Numbered from the stretch's first letter, positions 1 through 9,146 are shown. The stretch: DNA of 64,000 nucleotides from Nocardia aobensis NBRC 100429 (GCF_000308375.1 NZ_BAFQ01000297.1:49743-113742), one strand, 5' to 3'. Made by a program: numbers and translations. Notes: a model not told the origin generated them from the letters alone.

Positions 1-638
1 CAGGCGATGCGGGTCCAGTAGTCGTGGGTCAGCATGCACGCCTTCGGGAATCCCGTTGTGCCCGAGGTGTACTGGAGGTTGGCCAGTGTGTCCGGAGTGA
101 TCGCGAGATCGGGGGCGGTGGGCGGGAACCCTGTTTCTCCCGCGTCGGCGACGTCGACGATGCGGATGCCCGCGAGGGCGTCGTCACCGGACACCACCTC
201 ACGCACCAGCGGAAGGTGCTCCGCGTCGCTGACGATCACCTTCGCGCCCGAGTCGCGCAGCACGAACGCCAGATCAGCCGCGCGGTACGCCGAATTGACG
301 GGCACGGCGACAGCGCCGGCCTTGAGCACCGCGAACCAGGTCAGCGGCCACTGCACGACATTCGGCAGCATGATCGCGACGCGGTCGCCCGGCGCCACGC
401 CGTCGACCTCGATCAGGCGGTGCGCCAACCGCGACGACGACGTGTCGGCCTGCTCGTAGGTCCACGAAGCGTCGCCGAACCGCAGCAGCTCGGCGGCGGG
501 TGTGCGAGCGGCACCGTCGGCCAGCAGGCCGGTGACGGTGCGCACCCGGGGCGTCGCTCCCATCCGGTCGAGGGCGACGGCGGGACGCCGCGGTGCTTCG
601 TCCCTGGGCGTCGTCACGACTGTCGTGTCAGCGGGCAT
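1..638 (-). CDS. AMP-dependent acyl-CoA ligase, N-terminal part (runs off the left edge)
   Basis: Class I adenylate-forming enzyme that would activate a carboxylic acid to its CoA thioester through an acyl-AMP. About 212 N-terminal residues are present and the C-terminal half lies outside the window. The reading frame shows the typical order: a substrate-side segment (GDRVAIMLPNVVQWP near residue 90), then the family P-loop YTSGTTGFPKA near residue 195, which binds ATP phosphates. The start is ATG at 638, 25 nt inside the end of the upstream hydrolase gene; a second in-frame ATG lies about 26 codons later. As the last gene of the amine operon it may activate the acid left after amine degradation, but the substrate cannot be read from the sequence. 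Confidence 0.88.
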   Translation of the reverse strand, partial: MPADTTVVTTPRDEAPRRPAVALDRMGATPRVRTVTGLLADGAARTPAAELLRFGDASWTYEQADTSSSRLAHRLIEVDGVAPGDRVAIMLPNVVQWPLTWFAVLKAGAVAVPVNSAYRAADLAFVLRDSGAKVIVSDAEHLPLVREVVSGDDALAGIRIVDVADAGETGFPPTAPDLAITPDTLANLQYTSGTTGFPKACMLTHDYWTRIA

Positions 639-1396
639 TCCCCGGCCTCCTGTCGTTTTCTCGATTCGTCGACGATCCAGGCCATGGCCGGATCGTCTCG
701 TTCCATCCACTCGGGGTGCCATTGCACCCCGAGGATCGGCGCGCCGGGCGCCTCCACGGCCTCCGCGACCCCGTCGGGCGCGCGGCCGGTGACGACGAGT
801 CCCGCGCCGCACCGATCGACGGCCTGGTGATGCCACGAGTTGGTGACGGCGCTGCCACCGAATATCCGCGCGGCCGTCGAACCGGGATCGAAGGTCACGA
901 GGTGCTCGGCGTCGCCGTCGGTGGGTGCCGCCAGCTTCGACAAGTGAGGCACCGGGCCGGGCGGCAGGTCCGCGATGAGCGTTCCGCCCAGCGCTACGTT
1001 GAGCAGCTGCATCCCGCGGCACACTCCCAGCACGGGGATACCTCGGTCGATGGCGGCGCGGGTCAGGGCGAACTCGTAGTCGTCGCGTTCGGAGTCGTGC
1101 GCATGGGGATCGAGCTGAGGGTCGACATCCCGGACGACGGAGACGTCGCCGCCCCACCGGGCCGGGTGCACATCCTGTCCGCCGGTGATCACCACCCCGG
1201 ACAGCCACTCGCAGGCCTCCTGCGGATCGGCGTCGTAGGGCAGGTGCACGGGCACGCCACCCGCCTTCGCGACGCGGGTGGCGAAGGCGGACATGAACGA
1301 GTCCACGCACGCCGCGGCGTAGCGCTCGTCCATGCCGGCGATCAGGCCCAGCTGGAACCGGCGGCCGGTGATCCCGACCAATGGCTTGCCGCTCAC
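614..1396 (-). CDS. Class I glutamine amidotransferase-like gamma-glutamyl hydrolase (peptidase C26, PuuD-like)
   Basis: Cytoplasmic hydrolase of about 260 aa that would cleave gamma-glutamyl amides. The nucleophile motif is LGVCRGMQ and the catalytic His is in VQWHPEW near the C-terminus, as in PuuD and other peptidase C26 members. The start is taken as the GTG whose last bases overlap the stop of the glutamine-synthetase-like gene (protein begins VSGKPLVGITGRR). A longer open frame upstream only reads through the neighbour in another frame. In the Puu pathway this enzyme releases glutamate from gamma-glutamyl-aminobutyrate, so pairing with a glutamine-synthetase-like ligase fits a gamma-glutamylation route for an amine. 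The exact amine is unknown. Confidence 0.9.
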   Translation of the reverse strand: MSGKPLVGITGRRFQLGLIAGMDERYAAACVDSFMSAFATRVAKAGGVPVHLPYDADPQEACEWLSGVVITGGQDVHPARWGGDVSVVRDVDPQLDPHAHDSERDDYEFALTRAAIDRGIPVLGVCRGMQLLNVALGGTLIADLPPGPVPHLSKLAAPTDGDAEHLVTFDPGSTAARIFGGSAVTNSWHHQAVDRCGAGLVVTGRAPDGVAEAVEAPGAPILGVQWHPEWMERDDPAMAWIVDESRKRQEAGECPLTRQS

Positions 1397-2766
1397 GGGA
1401 ACTCGAAATAGCGACGGGACTCCCACTCGGAGAGCTCGGCGTAGGGGTCCCCGCCCTTGGTGTGGAACTCCATCCACTCCCATCGCCGCGACGCCACCCA
1501 GAAGTCGACGAACTCGTCGCCCAGGTACTCGCGCAGCACCGCGTCGCCGTCCAGCGCCGCGATGGCCTTCGTGATCGAGTCCGGGATCCGCTCGACTCCG
1601 CAGTCGTCGGGCAGGCACCACGCCATGTCGTCGACCTGCGGCGGGGCCTGCATCTGCCGTTCGATACCGGCCACGACCCCGGCGAGCACACCGGCCAGCG
1701 CGTAGTACGGGTTGACGTCCGAGCCGGGCAGCCGGTATTCGAGCCGCGAGTACTTGGGATGCCCAACGATGGCTCGCACCGCCGCGGTCTTGTTGTTGAC
1801 GCCCCAGGAGATGGTGGTCGGCGGACCGCTGATGTCGACCAGACGCCGGTACGAGGTGATCTGCGGCAGCGCCAGCAGGGTGTTTCCCGCCATCGTGGCC
1901 AGCAGCCCACCAACGGCCTGCAGCATCACCTCGGACGGCCCGTCCGGTGCGAAGAACTGATTCTCACCGTCCCGGTGCAGCGAGAGGTTGATGTGCGCGC
2001 CCTGCCCGAACCCGGCGGTCGGCTTGGCCATGAAGGTCACCGTCCGGTCCTGCTCGAACGCGACTTCGCGCATCACCTGCTTGGTGCGCACCCAACGGTC
2101 GCCGAGCGACACCGGATCGGTGGGCGCGAGGTTCAGTTCGGTCTGACCGGCGGCGGCCTCGTCGGTCCACGCCTCCCAGGTCATGCCGAGCTCGTCGAGC
2201 CGGTCGGTGACTGCGTCCATGTAATCGACCCAGTCCTTCGACCTCGCCAAGTGATAGGTGGCGCCGGTGTCCCCGCCGAGCGGGGTGAGATTGCGGTAGC
2301 CGCGGGCCCGCGCCTGCTGGACGGACTCTTCGAACAGCGTCGTTTCGATCTCCACCGCGACCGTGGCGGTGTAACCGAGTCCCTTCAGCCGCTCGACCAG
2401 CCTGCGCACCATGTTCCGCGGGCAGATCGGCACCGGCCGCCCGTCCCGGAGCCAGTAGTCGCCGATGACGGAGTCCAGGCCGGGCTTCCAGTGCACCAGC
2501 GTATTCATGTCGGGGATCATCGAGATGTCGTAGAGGTTGCCGCGCCAGTCGGGGAAGGCGTCGCCGAAGACGAACGCATCGCCCAGGTCGATCGCGAACA
2601 TGATGTCGGCGAAGGCGAAGCCCGACTCCTTGCCGGCGGCGAATTTCGCGGGCGTGACGGTCTTTCCCAGGAAGCTCCCGTCGTGGCCGGTGGCCTCCAG
2701 GCGGATCGCCTTCGCGGGGACCTCCCACGCGGACTTGATGGATCGGGACCGGATGATCTCAGACAT
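1393..2766 (-). CDS. Glutamine synthetase family protein, probable gamma-glutamyl-amine (polyamine/ethanolamine-type) ligase
   Basis: 457 aa, the length of a GSI-type subunit. It has the beta-grasp N-terminal half and the C-terminal catalytic domain with FMAKPTAGFGQGAHINLSL near residue 255 (the ATP/glutamate-binding strand) and VNNKTAAVRA near 330. In true glutamine synthetases the first motif reads with MHxHxSL; here it is AHINLSL, typical of the GlnA3/GlnA4/PuuA group that glutamylates amines rather than ammonia. It overlaps the following C26 hydrolase by a TGA/GTG junction and the preceding gene by 8 bp, so the three are translationally linked. Inference: it forms a gamma-glutamyl-amide from an imported amine; glutamine synthesis proper is unlikely. 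Confidence 0.9.
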   Translation of the reverse strand: MSEIIRSRSIKSAWEVPAKAIRLEATGHDGSFLGKTVTPAKFAAGKESGFAFADIMFAIDLGDAFVFGDAFPDWRGNLYDISMIPDMNTLVHWKPGLDSVIGDYWLRDGRPVPICPRNMVRRLVERLKGLGYTATVAVEIETTLFEESVQQARARGYRNLTPLGGDTGATYHLARSKDWVDYMDAVTDRLDELGMTWEAWTDEAAAGQTELNLAPTDPVSLGDRWVRTKQVMREVAFEQDRTVTFMAKPTAGFGQGAHINLSLHRDGENQFFAPDGPSEVMLQAVGGLLATMAGNTLLALPQITSYRRLVDISGPPTTISWGVNNKTAAVRAIVGHPKYSRLEYRLPGSDVNPYYALAGVLAGVVAGIERQMQAPPQVDDMAWCLPDDCGVERIPDSITKAIAALDGDAVLREYLGDEFVDFWVASRRWEWMEFHTKGGDPYAELSEWESRRYFEFP

Positions 2767-3418
2767 CGAATCGAACCTTCCAGGAGGCGGCCGTCATGAC
2801 CGACATCTGCGAGAGCGTCCCTTGGACCCGCAGGCCGGAGTCCAGGGAGGTGAGCAGGTAGTCGGCGCCGGTGAACACGCCTGCCAGCGCGTCGGGCGTG
2901 CCGACCATGCGGTAGGTGGACGGGCCCGAACCGAACCGGGCCTCCTGGGGGCCCTCGGCTTCCTGCGCGACCGCGACGAGGACGTCTGGGATGCCGCGGA
3001 TGCCGCGGGTCAGGTTCCAGAAGCGCTCGGCGGCCTCGCGCCACGGTGGCAGCGGGGGTCGCAAGGCGCCGAGGACCGCCTCAGCCAGTTCCGGGTCACC
3101 GTCCGGGCCGCGAGTCGGCGCGAAACGGGATTCGAGATCGACGACCAGCGTCGCGTCGGCCGGCGCGAAGACGCCACCTGTCACGGTGACGGCGCCCTCA
3201 CCCAGCGTGACGGTGGCCGCCTGAGGGGTGTCGTGCGAAAGCACGGCGACCGTCCCGGTGCCACGCTCGAGCACCTCGGGGGCGTGGCCGATCCGGACCG
3301 CGTCGCGCAGGGTCCGGCCGAGCAGCCGGACGACAGGCGTGGCATCGTCGTCGACCTCGACCCGGACCGGCGCGCGCGGCGCCGCCAGGCCCGGGGAGAT
3401 CGTCGGGGTTTCCGTCAT
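2759..3418 (-). CDS. Conserved hypothetical protein with SCP2-like C-terminal half
   Basis: 219 aa, no signal peptide or membrane segment. The C-terminal region (DALAGVFTGADYLL... about residues 165-215) has the alternating hydrophobic pattern of an SCP2 lipid-transfer-like fold; this is a weak resemblance, not a firm assignment. The start is the ATG at 3418, preceded on the minus strand by GGAGAAAGG at good spacing; longer frames upstream are shadows of the permease gene. It ends 8 bp inside the glutamine-synthetase-like gene. Position between permease and ligase suggests an accessory role in the amine pathway, for example binding a hydrophobic substrate. Confidence 0.7.
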   Translation of the reverse strand: MTETPTISPGLAAPRAPVRVEVDDDATPVVRLLGRTLRDAVRIGHAPEVLERGTGTVAVLSHDTPQAATVTLGEGAVTVTGGVFAPADATLVVDLESRFAPTRGPDGDPELAEAVLGALRPPLPPWREAAERFWNLTRGIRGIPDVLVAVAQEAEGPQEARFGSGPSTYRMVGTPDALAGVFTGADYLLTSLDSGLRVQGTLSQMSVMTAASWKVRFDV

Positions 3419-3474
3419 TGTCGTACCTTTCTCCGAAGACGGGGTTGGTGCTTGTGGGGCTGTGGGCGCGGCGG

Positions 3475-4902
3475 TCATTCGAGGGCCGCGTAGATTTCCG
3501 GCCGGCGCCGGGACAGGAGCGCCGCCCACGCGAGGCCACCGGCGAACGCCGCGGCGACGACCGTGAGGAAGACGTTCGCCCCGGTGCGCGAGCCGATCAG
3601 CAGCTCGAAGTTGCCGATGACGAGCACGAGGATCGTCGCGAGCGCGCCGAACGCGAGGGCGAGGGCGACCGTGCCCGTCCACGCGGTCGCCGTGCGAACC
3701 TTGCGGAAGTGCACAAAGACCGCCGCGCAGGTCAGAGCCAGTAGCACGATCAGCCCGAGGGCGCCGGCACCGCCGAACCAGGCGTAGATCTCGACAACGG
3801 GCTCGAGCCCGGCGATCGCCGTGGCCGCGAGCACGGTGGCGATCACCCCGGAGGTCAGCAGCGAGGCCACATGCGGCGACCGGTGCGCGGGGTGCACCGA
3901 GCCGAGCGAGACCGGCAACGCGCCCTGACGTCCGAGGGCGAACAGGTAACGGGCCACCACGTTGTGCGCGGTGAGCACGCAGGCGAAGAAGCTCGTGACG
4001 AGCAGAACCTGCATGACATCGTGGGCGGCCCGAGACAGGTAACGGGTAGCCAGCCCAGGCGCTAGTCCTTCGGGGTCGTTCGCCGCGAGCTCGACGGCGT
4101 GCGCGACGCCGAGGCCATTGACCATGGCCCAGGACGAGAAAGCGTAGATCACGGCGATCAGGACAACCGCGATATAGGTGGCCCTCGGGATGGTCCGGTC
4201 CGGGTCCTTCGCCTCGGACCGGAAGACGGCGGTGGCCTCGAACCCGACGAAGCCGAAGACGGCGAACATGATTCCGGTGCCGGTGGCGCCGCTGGTGAAC
4301 GCGTCCCAGGTCAGCGGGTGCGCGGAGAGCCCGCTCTCGCCGCCGCGCAGCACGATGGCGAGGTCGACGAGAGCGACGATCCCAACCTCCGCGATCAGCA
4401 GCGCGCCGAGCACCCGCGCGCTGACCTCCACGTTGCGGTACCCCAGGTAACCGATAGCCGCGAGCCCCGCGCCCGCAAGGACCCACCACGGCACCGCGAC
4501 GCCGAGGAAGGTCTCGGCCACAGTGCGCGCGGCGGCCCCGAGGTAGGCCGAAACGGAGACCATGAGCAGTGAATACGTAACCAGGGCGAGCGTCGCGGCG
4601 CCCAGCCCGGTGCCGGTACCGAGACCGCGTTGGACGTAGGAGTAGAAGGCACCCGCGTTGCGTACCTCAGGGGTCATCGCCGAATACCCGACGGTGAACA
4701 GCACGAGCACGACTCCGACGAGCACGAAGTCGACCGGCGTCCCGATGCCGTTCCCCGAGCCGAGCATCAACGGGATGAGTCCGGCGAACACCGTCAGGGG
4801 CGCGGCCATCGCCACGACCATGAAAACGATCTGCGGAACGCCCAGTGTCCGGTCCAGGCCGGCCGTGACCGCTCGTGCCCGTTCTTCGCGCTGCTCGGTC
4901 AT
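3475..4902 (-). CDS. APC-superfamily amino acid/amine permease
   Basis: 475 aa with about 12 hydrophobic segments. The first helix region carries GVPQIVFMVVAMAAPLTVFAG, the conserved TM1 region of APC transporters where the broken helix binds the substrate amine/carboxylate. A later FAVFGFVGFEATAVFRSEAKDP (about residues 215-235) is the family's TM6 signature. It would import an amino acid or amine across the cytoplasmic membrane. It lies in the same direction between the amine oxidase (171-bp gap upstream) and the SCP2-like protein, so it is the likely uptake system for the substrate of this operon. Substrate not determinable from sequence. Confidence 0.9.
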   Translation of the reverse strand: MTEQREERARAVTAGLDRTLGVPQIVFMVVAMAAPLTVFAGLIPLMLGSGNGIGTPVDFVLVGVVLVLFTVGYSAMTPEVRNAGAFYSYVQRGLGTGTGLGAATLALVTYSLLMVSVSAYLGAAARTVAETFLGVAVPWWVLAGAGLAAIGYLGYRNVEVSARVLGALLIAEVGIVALVDLAIVLRGGESGLSAHPLTWDAFTSGATGTGIMFAVFGFVGFEATAVFRSEAKDPDRTIPRATYIAVVLIAVIYAFSSWAMVNGLGVAHAVELAANDPEGLAPGLATRYLSRAAHDVMQVLLVTSFFACVLTAHNVVARYLFALGRQGALPVSLGSVHPAHRSPHVASLLTSGVIATVLAATAIAGLEPVVEIYAWFGGAGALGLIVLLALTCAAVFVHFRKVRTATAWTGTVALALAFGALATILVLVIGNFELLIGSRTGANVFLTVVAAAFAGGLAWAALLSRRRPEIYAALE

Positions 4903-5073
4903 GACAACTGCTCCATTCGGTGATGCTTTCCTAGTCCGCCTGCCAGAGGTCCGCAGTGACCGACCGCCGGTCCCACGGAGATAGCCCCCTGTGCGACAGA
5001 TGGAAGGCGCACCGGCTCGACACCCCGCGGGAGGGCGGCGGAAGACCCGCCCGCGGACCGGCGACGGACGCGG

Positions 5074-6474
5074 CTACCCCGCGGGCCGACTCGGAACCTT
5101 GACGAGTCCCGCGTCCAGCACCTCTCGGACGGCGCGTTCCGCAGCACGGACAGCGCCGTCGAGATAGCCCTGATTGACCGTCGCGGTCTCCGTGCCGGCC
5201 CAGTGGATCCGACCGACCGGCCGGCGATCCGCATCCGTGTACTCGGTCAGCGAGCCCGGAGGGCGGGAGCCGACGCAGCCGCTGATCCACGGCTCGTGCG
5301 TCCAGCCCTTCTCGAGGTACGCGATCGGATCGGCCGCTTGCGCCCCGAACAGCACGGTCAGGTCGGCGAGGAACGCCGAGCGCCGCACGGCGGGGTCGTC
5401 GAGGATCGCGTCGGGCCCGGGCCGGCCGACTCCCTCCCCAGCGGTCGCGAGGAAGGCCAGCAGGATCCCGACGCTGCCGTCCGGCGGGGAGTTGTCGACG
5501 ACGAACTGGGCCACCGGCAGGTCCGTAACCGCCTGCCCGTTCAGGCCCTCCTCGCGCCAGAACGGGCGGTCGTAGACGGCGAAGAGTTTGCTCTCCGCGC
5601 CGCTGCACCAGCGACGCTGCAGCATCGTGCGGCGGGTGGGCAAGCCCGGTGTCACACGGATCCGGGCCGCGTCCGCGGGCGACATCGCGACGATCACCCG
5701 GTCCGCGCGAACGTCGACCCGCGCCGACCGGACCGAGACGCCCCCGGCATTCTGCGCGATCTCGATAACGGGCGAGTCGAGCACCACCGCGTCCCCCAGA
5801 TCCTCGGCCAGGCGCTCCGCGATCCGGACCGAGCCACCGACCACCCGCGACTCCTGCGCCCCGCCGGTGATGTTGAAGATGTGGTCGATTCCGCCGGCGC
5901 CCCGGATCCGCGCCAGCTGCACCAGCAGCGAGGTGGAGTGCAGGGCCTCGGCGTTGCTCACCGAGAAGCCGACCGAGAACAACTCTCTGGCCTCCGCGGT
6001 CATCGCGTTCGCATCGACCCAGTGCCCGAAGGTCGTGGCGTCCCACGAGCGGGCGCGACGCGCGGTCCACGGCGCGTCGAGCGGCACAGTTCTCGCCATC
6101 CGCTCCAACCGCAACTGCAACTGGGCGAAGTCGGCGAGAACGAGCGGACTCAGCGGCGGGATGGTGCCGTCGTATCGCTTCGAACGACCACGCCGGTGGT
6201 AGATCGACTTCCCGTCGACGTACGTCTCGAAGGTGGCCAGCCCCAACTCGTCGATCAGCGCGAGGACCCGGTCCTGGCCCGGACCGACCCATTGGCCGCC
6301 GCCTTCGGTGATCACACCGTCGGCAACGTCGAGGTTCATCGTGCGGCCGCCGACTCGGTCACCGGCCTCGGTCACCACGACCGATTGCCCGGCCTGTACC
6401 AGCCGCCGCGCCGCTGTCAACCCGGACACCCCGGCGCCGACGACGACGATGTCGGCGGTGCGTAGCTCGGTCAT
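5074..6474 (-). CDS. Flavin-dependent amine oxidase (monoamine oxidase family)
   Basis: 466 aa FAD enzyme that would oxidise an amine to the imine/aldehyde with release of ammonia and H2O2. The N-terminal Rossmann motif VVGAGVSGLTAA starts near residue 11, followed by the family signature GDRVGGRT. The C-terminal FAD-binding segment is HWAGTETATVNQGYLDGA near residue 425. No signal peptide, so cytoplasmic. Its ATG overlaps the stop of the alpha/beta hydrolase gene (ATGA). A broken relative of this gene lies at 20411-21122. Together with the permease and glutamylation enzymes it gives the operon both oxidative and glutamylation options for amines. Confidence 0.93.
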   Translation of the reverse strand: MTELRTADIVVVGAGVSGLTAARRLVQAGQSVVVTEAGDRVGGRTMNLDVADGVITEGGGQWVGPGQDRVLALIDELGLATFETYVDGKSIYHRRGRSKRYDGTIPPLSPLVLADFAQLQLRLERMARTVPLDAPWTARRARSWDATTFGHWVDANAMTAEARELFSVGFSVSNAEALHSTSLLVQLARIRGAGGIDHIFNITGGAQESRVVGGSVRIAERLAEDLGDAVVLDSPVIEIAQNAGGVSVRSARVDVRADRVIVAMSPADAARIRVTPGLPTRRTMLQRRWCSGAESKLFAVYDRPFWREEGLNGQAVTDLPVAQFVVDNSPPDGSVGILLAFLATAGEGVGRPGPDAILDDPAVRRSAFLADLTVLFGAQAADPIAYLEKGWTHEPWISGCVGSRPPGSLTEYTDADRRPVGRIHWAGTETATVNQGYLDGAVRAAERAVREVLDAGLVKVPSRPAG

Positions 6475-7370
6475 GCTGATGCCCTTTCGAGGTGTTCGAC
6501 GACGTGGTCGGCGACGAGGGGTGCGAGCGCGGCGGGCAAGTGATGTCCCATTCCGGAAATCACGATGTGTCGCGCACCGGGTATCGCGGCCGCGGTGGCC
6601 TCGCCCCCGGAAGGCGCGATGATGAGGTCGCGATCGCCGTTGATCACCACGGTGGGAGCCTTGACGCCGGCGATCTCCGCCGTCCGGTCACCCGAGGCTT
6701 GGATGGCCTGAACCTGCCGGGCGGTTCCGGCCGCACCGTCGCCGGCCGTGCGATTCCACGTCTGCACGGCATGGTCCGCTTCCTCGACCTCATCGATCGG
6801 GAACTTGTCGCCCGCCAGATGCGCCGTCAAGCGAAGGTGCGCACGCACGGCCTGTACCCGGTTGCGCGGCGGCGGGGCGGCCATCAGCGCCAGAGTCGAC
6901 ACGGCCGGCCGACCGACCTTCGGATCGCCAGTGGTCGAGTACAACGAGGCCAGTGAACTGGTGAGTTCGGGGTACCGCGCCGCGACGGTCTGCGCGATCA
7001 TCCCTCCCATCGAGCGCCCGACGAGGTGCACCGGGCCCAGGCCGAGATGTTCGATCAGTTGCGCCGCGTCGGCCGCCATGTCGGCCAGCGTGTAGGCGTC
7101 CCGGCGGGGCCGGGCGAGCAGTTGCCGGAGCGTACTCGGTGGCGGAGTGCTCGCGTAGGTGGAGCGGCCGCAGTCGCGGTTGTCCATCCGGATGACCTGA
7201 AAGCCGGCCGCGACCAGGGCGGAGACGAACCGCTGCGACCACGCCGTCAAGTCCTCCGCGAGGCCGGCGATGAGCAGGATCGGCGGGGCGCCGAACGTGC
7301 CCTCGATTCGATAGCAGACACGCGTGCCGCCGGGAAGGACGGCGAAACGGTCCTCGGTGTGCTCAGGCAT
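6471..7370 (-). CDS. Alpha/beta-fold hydrolase
   Basis: 299 aa. The catalytic triad is visible: nucleophile elbow GRSMGG near residue 111, acid in INGDRDLII near 245, and His in GMGHHLP near 275. The oxyanion-hole strand is ILLIAGLAEDLTAW near residue 33. The start ATG at 7370 lies 8 bp inside the upstream Baeyer-Villiger monooxygenase gene; the longer open frame upstream is a shadow. The close link with a Baeyer-Villiger enzyme fits the common pairing in which the oxygenase makes an ester or lactone and the hydrolase opens it. Substrate unknown. Confidence 0.92.
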   Translation of the reverse strand: MPEHTEDRFAVLPGGTRVCYRIEGTFGAPPILLIAGLAEDLTAWSQRFVSALVAAGFQVIRMDNRDCGRSTYASTPPPSTLRQLLARPRRDAYTLADMAADAAQLIEHLGLGPVHLVGRSMGGMIAQTVAARYPELTSSLASLYSTTGDPKVGRPAVSTLALMAAPPPRNRVQAVRAHLRLTAHLAGDKFPIDEVEEADHAVQTWNRTAGDGAAGTARQVQAIQASGDRTAEIAGVKAPTVVINGDRDLIIAPSGGEATAAAIPGARHIVISGMGHHLPAALAPLVADHVVEHLERASA

Positions 7371-8874
7371 GAGCCGCCGCCCGCACTGTCGAGGCTGCGC
7401 TCTCCTCGGCGGTGGAACCGAATCGCAGCGCGTCGTCCAGCAGGGGGCCACGCAAAAGCTTGGCGTCCTGCGGGTAGGACATCGACATCTGCCACATGCC
7501 GGTGCCCTGCTTCGGATTGATCGCGATGGCCCGCTGCGCATAACCCGAGCTGAGGTCCATGACCGGGCGCGTCTCCATGGCGGGATCGGCCTCGACGACG
7601 ACGCTGTCATAACCGAAGGCGTCCATATGCGCTTGCAGGTTGCAGAAGTAGCGGCACAGGATGCCGATCTTCAGCGTCCACGACGAAGTGGTGTAGCCGA
7701 TCGCGATGGCGAGGTTGGGAATGCCCGAGAGCAGGGTGCCGCGGTAGACGACGGAGTCGGCCAGGTTCACCGGTGCACCGTCGACCACCACGTCCATGCC
7801 GCCGAGCAGGCGCACATTGAGGCCGGTCGCAGTGACGATGACGTCGGCGTCCAGATGCTCGCCCGACTCGAGCTGGATCCCCGACTCGGTGAAACGCGTG
7901 ATCCGGTCGGTGACGACCGAGGCGCTGCCGTCGCGCAGCGCGGCGAAGAAATCGCCGTCGGGGGAAAGGCACAGGCGCTGGTCCCACGGGTCGTAGGGTG
8001 GGTTGAAGTGGGTGTCCACGTCGTAGCCCCTGGGCAGCAACATCTTGTTGACGCGCCGGATGACCGCGCGCCCCAGGCGGGGGAAGGTGCGCAGCGACTT
8101 GACCACGCCCCGATCGATCCAGATGTTGGTGAACCGGGTCATCGCGTAACCGCGGCGTTGGCCGAAGAGCCGGGCGAACAGCAACGCCAGAGAATCGACC
8201 TTCGGCCAGGGCACGACGTACGTCGGGGTGCGCTGGAGCATGGTCACGTGAGCGGCGGCGCCCTCGCCGGTCAGCATCGACGGAATCAGGGTCACCGCGG
8301 TCGCGCCGCTCCCGATCACGACGACCTTCTTGCCGGCGTAGTCGTAGCCCTCGGGCCAGTGCTGGGGATGAATGATGTCGCCGGCGAAGTCCTCGCGGCC
8401 CTCGAAGTGCGGGGTGTAGCCCTCGTCGTAGCGGTAGTACCCGGTACCGGCGAAGATCCAGTTGGCGGTGACACACTTGTCGCCGTCGGCGGTGCGCACG
8501 TCGATCGTCCAGCGTGCGTCGGCGCTCGACCATTCGGCGCGCTGCACGCTGTGCCCGAGGCGGATGATCCCGCCCAGATCGTTCTCCTCGACCGTCTCGC
8601 GCAGGTAGTTCAGGATCTTAGGACCTTCCGCGATGGCAGCGCGGTCATTCCAAGGCTTGAACTCGTAGCCGAAGGTGTGCAGATCGGAATCGGACCGGAT
8701 GCCGGGGTACTTGAACAGGTCCCAGGTGCCGCCGATGTTGTCGCGCCCCTCGAGCACGACGACACGCTTGCCGGGGAACGCCTCGACGATGTAGCGCGCG
8801 GCGCCGATACCGGAGATGCCGGCACCGATGATGACGATGTCGAATTCCTCGGGTCGCTGCTTCGTAGCGTTCAT
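7363..8874 (-). CDS. Baeyer-Villiger-type flavin monooxygenase (EthA-like)
   Basis: 503 aa NADPH/FAD monooxygenase. The FAD motif IIGAGISGIGAA is near residue 15 and the NADPH Rossmann motif VVVIGSGATAVTL near 183. Between them is the Baeyer-Villiger fingerprint FAGDIIHPQHWP (FxGxxxHxxxWP), which separates these enzymes from ordinary flavin N-oxygenases. Its length and the GGTWDLFKYPGIRSDSD segment resemble the EthA branch of mycolic-acid actinobacteria. It is the first gene of the leftward operon and is followed with overlap by an alpha/beta hydrolase. Predicted product: an ester or lactone from a ketone; the natural ketone is not known. Confidence 0.93.
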   Translation of the reverse strand: MNATKQRPEEFDIVIIGAGISGIGAARYIVEAFPGKRVVVLEGRDNIGGTWDLFKYPGIRSDSDLHTFGYEFKPWNDRAAIAEGPKILNYLRETVEENDLGGIIRLGHSVQRAEWSSADARWTIDVRTADGDKCVTANWIFAGTGYYRYDEGYTPHFEGREDFAGDIIHPQHWPEGYDYAGKKVVVIGSGATAVTLIPSMLTGEGAAAHVTMLQRTPTYVVPWPKVDSLALLFARLFGQRRGYAMTRFTNIWIDRGVVKSLRTFPRLGRAVIRRVNKMLLPRGYDVDTHFNPPYDPWDQRLCLSPDGDFFAALRDGSASVVTDRITRFTESGIQLESGEHLDADVIVTATGLNVRLLGGMDVVVDGAPVNLADSVVYRGTLLSGIPNLAIAIGYTTSSWTLKIGILCRYFCNLQAHMDAFGYDSVVVEADPAMETRPVMDLSSGYAQRAIAINPKQGTGMWQMSMSYPQDAKLLRGPLLDDALRFGSTAEESAASTVRAAAHA

Positions 8875-9146
8875 CGTGGAGCCTTTCGATGGTGATCACG
8901 TCGATGTGCGATTCCACGGTGCCCGCTGTTGCGGTTCTCGCACTACGGCGCGGTGCCCAGTCCTGCGCGACGGTGTGGTGCACAGTGCACTGTCCAGGCC
9001 TTTGCGGTACGGATCACACCGCCTGGTGGTGCAGTGTGTCGCGACCGTCGCGATACGTGGTTGCACGTCGGCGTAGCGGGCGGTATCGCGAGCACGCCAG
9101 TGTGGAAGCCGCACGACATCACGGTCAGACTCGAGGAGGCGCGGCC
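8875..9146. promoter_or_regulatory. Divergent promoter region with palindromes
   Basis: 272 bp separate the leftward Baeyer-Villiger operon from the rightward 7-TM/oxidoreductase pair. It contains the perfect 12-bp palindrome ACAGTGCACTGT at 8982-8993 and TCGCGA-CCG-TCGCGA at 9039-9053, both plausible operator cores. A Shine-Dalgarno GGAGG at 9134-9138 serves the rightward gene. No regulator gene is adjacent, so the binding protein is unknown. Confidence 0.5.

Noticed and set aside
24..830. Long open frame on the plus strand over the acyl-CoA ligase and hydrolase genes
   Set aside because: Arginine-rich GC-frame shadow; the minus-strand frames show the family motifs.
1381..2799. 472-codon plus-strand frame opposite the glutamine-synthetase-like gene
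   Set aside because: Composition is that of an antisense shadow and no domain is visible; the minus strand has clear GS motifs.
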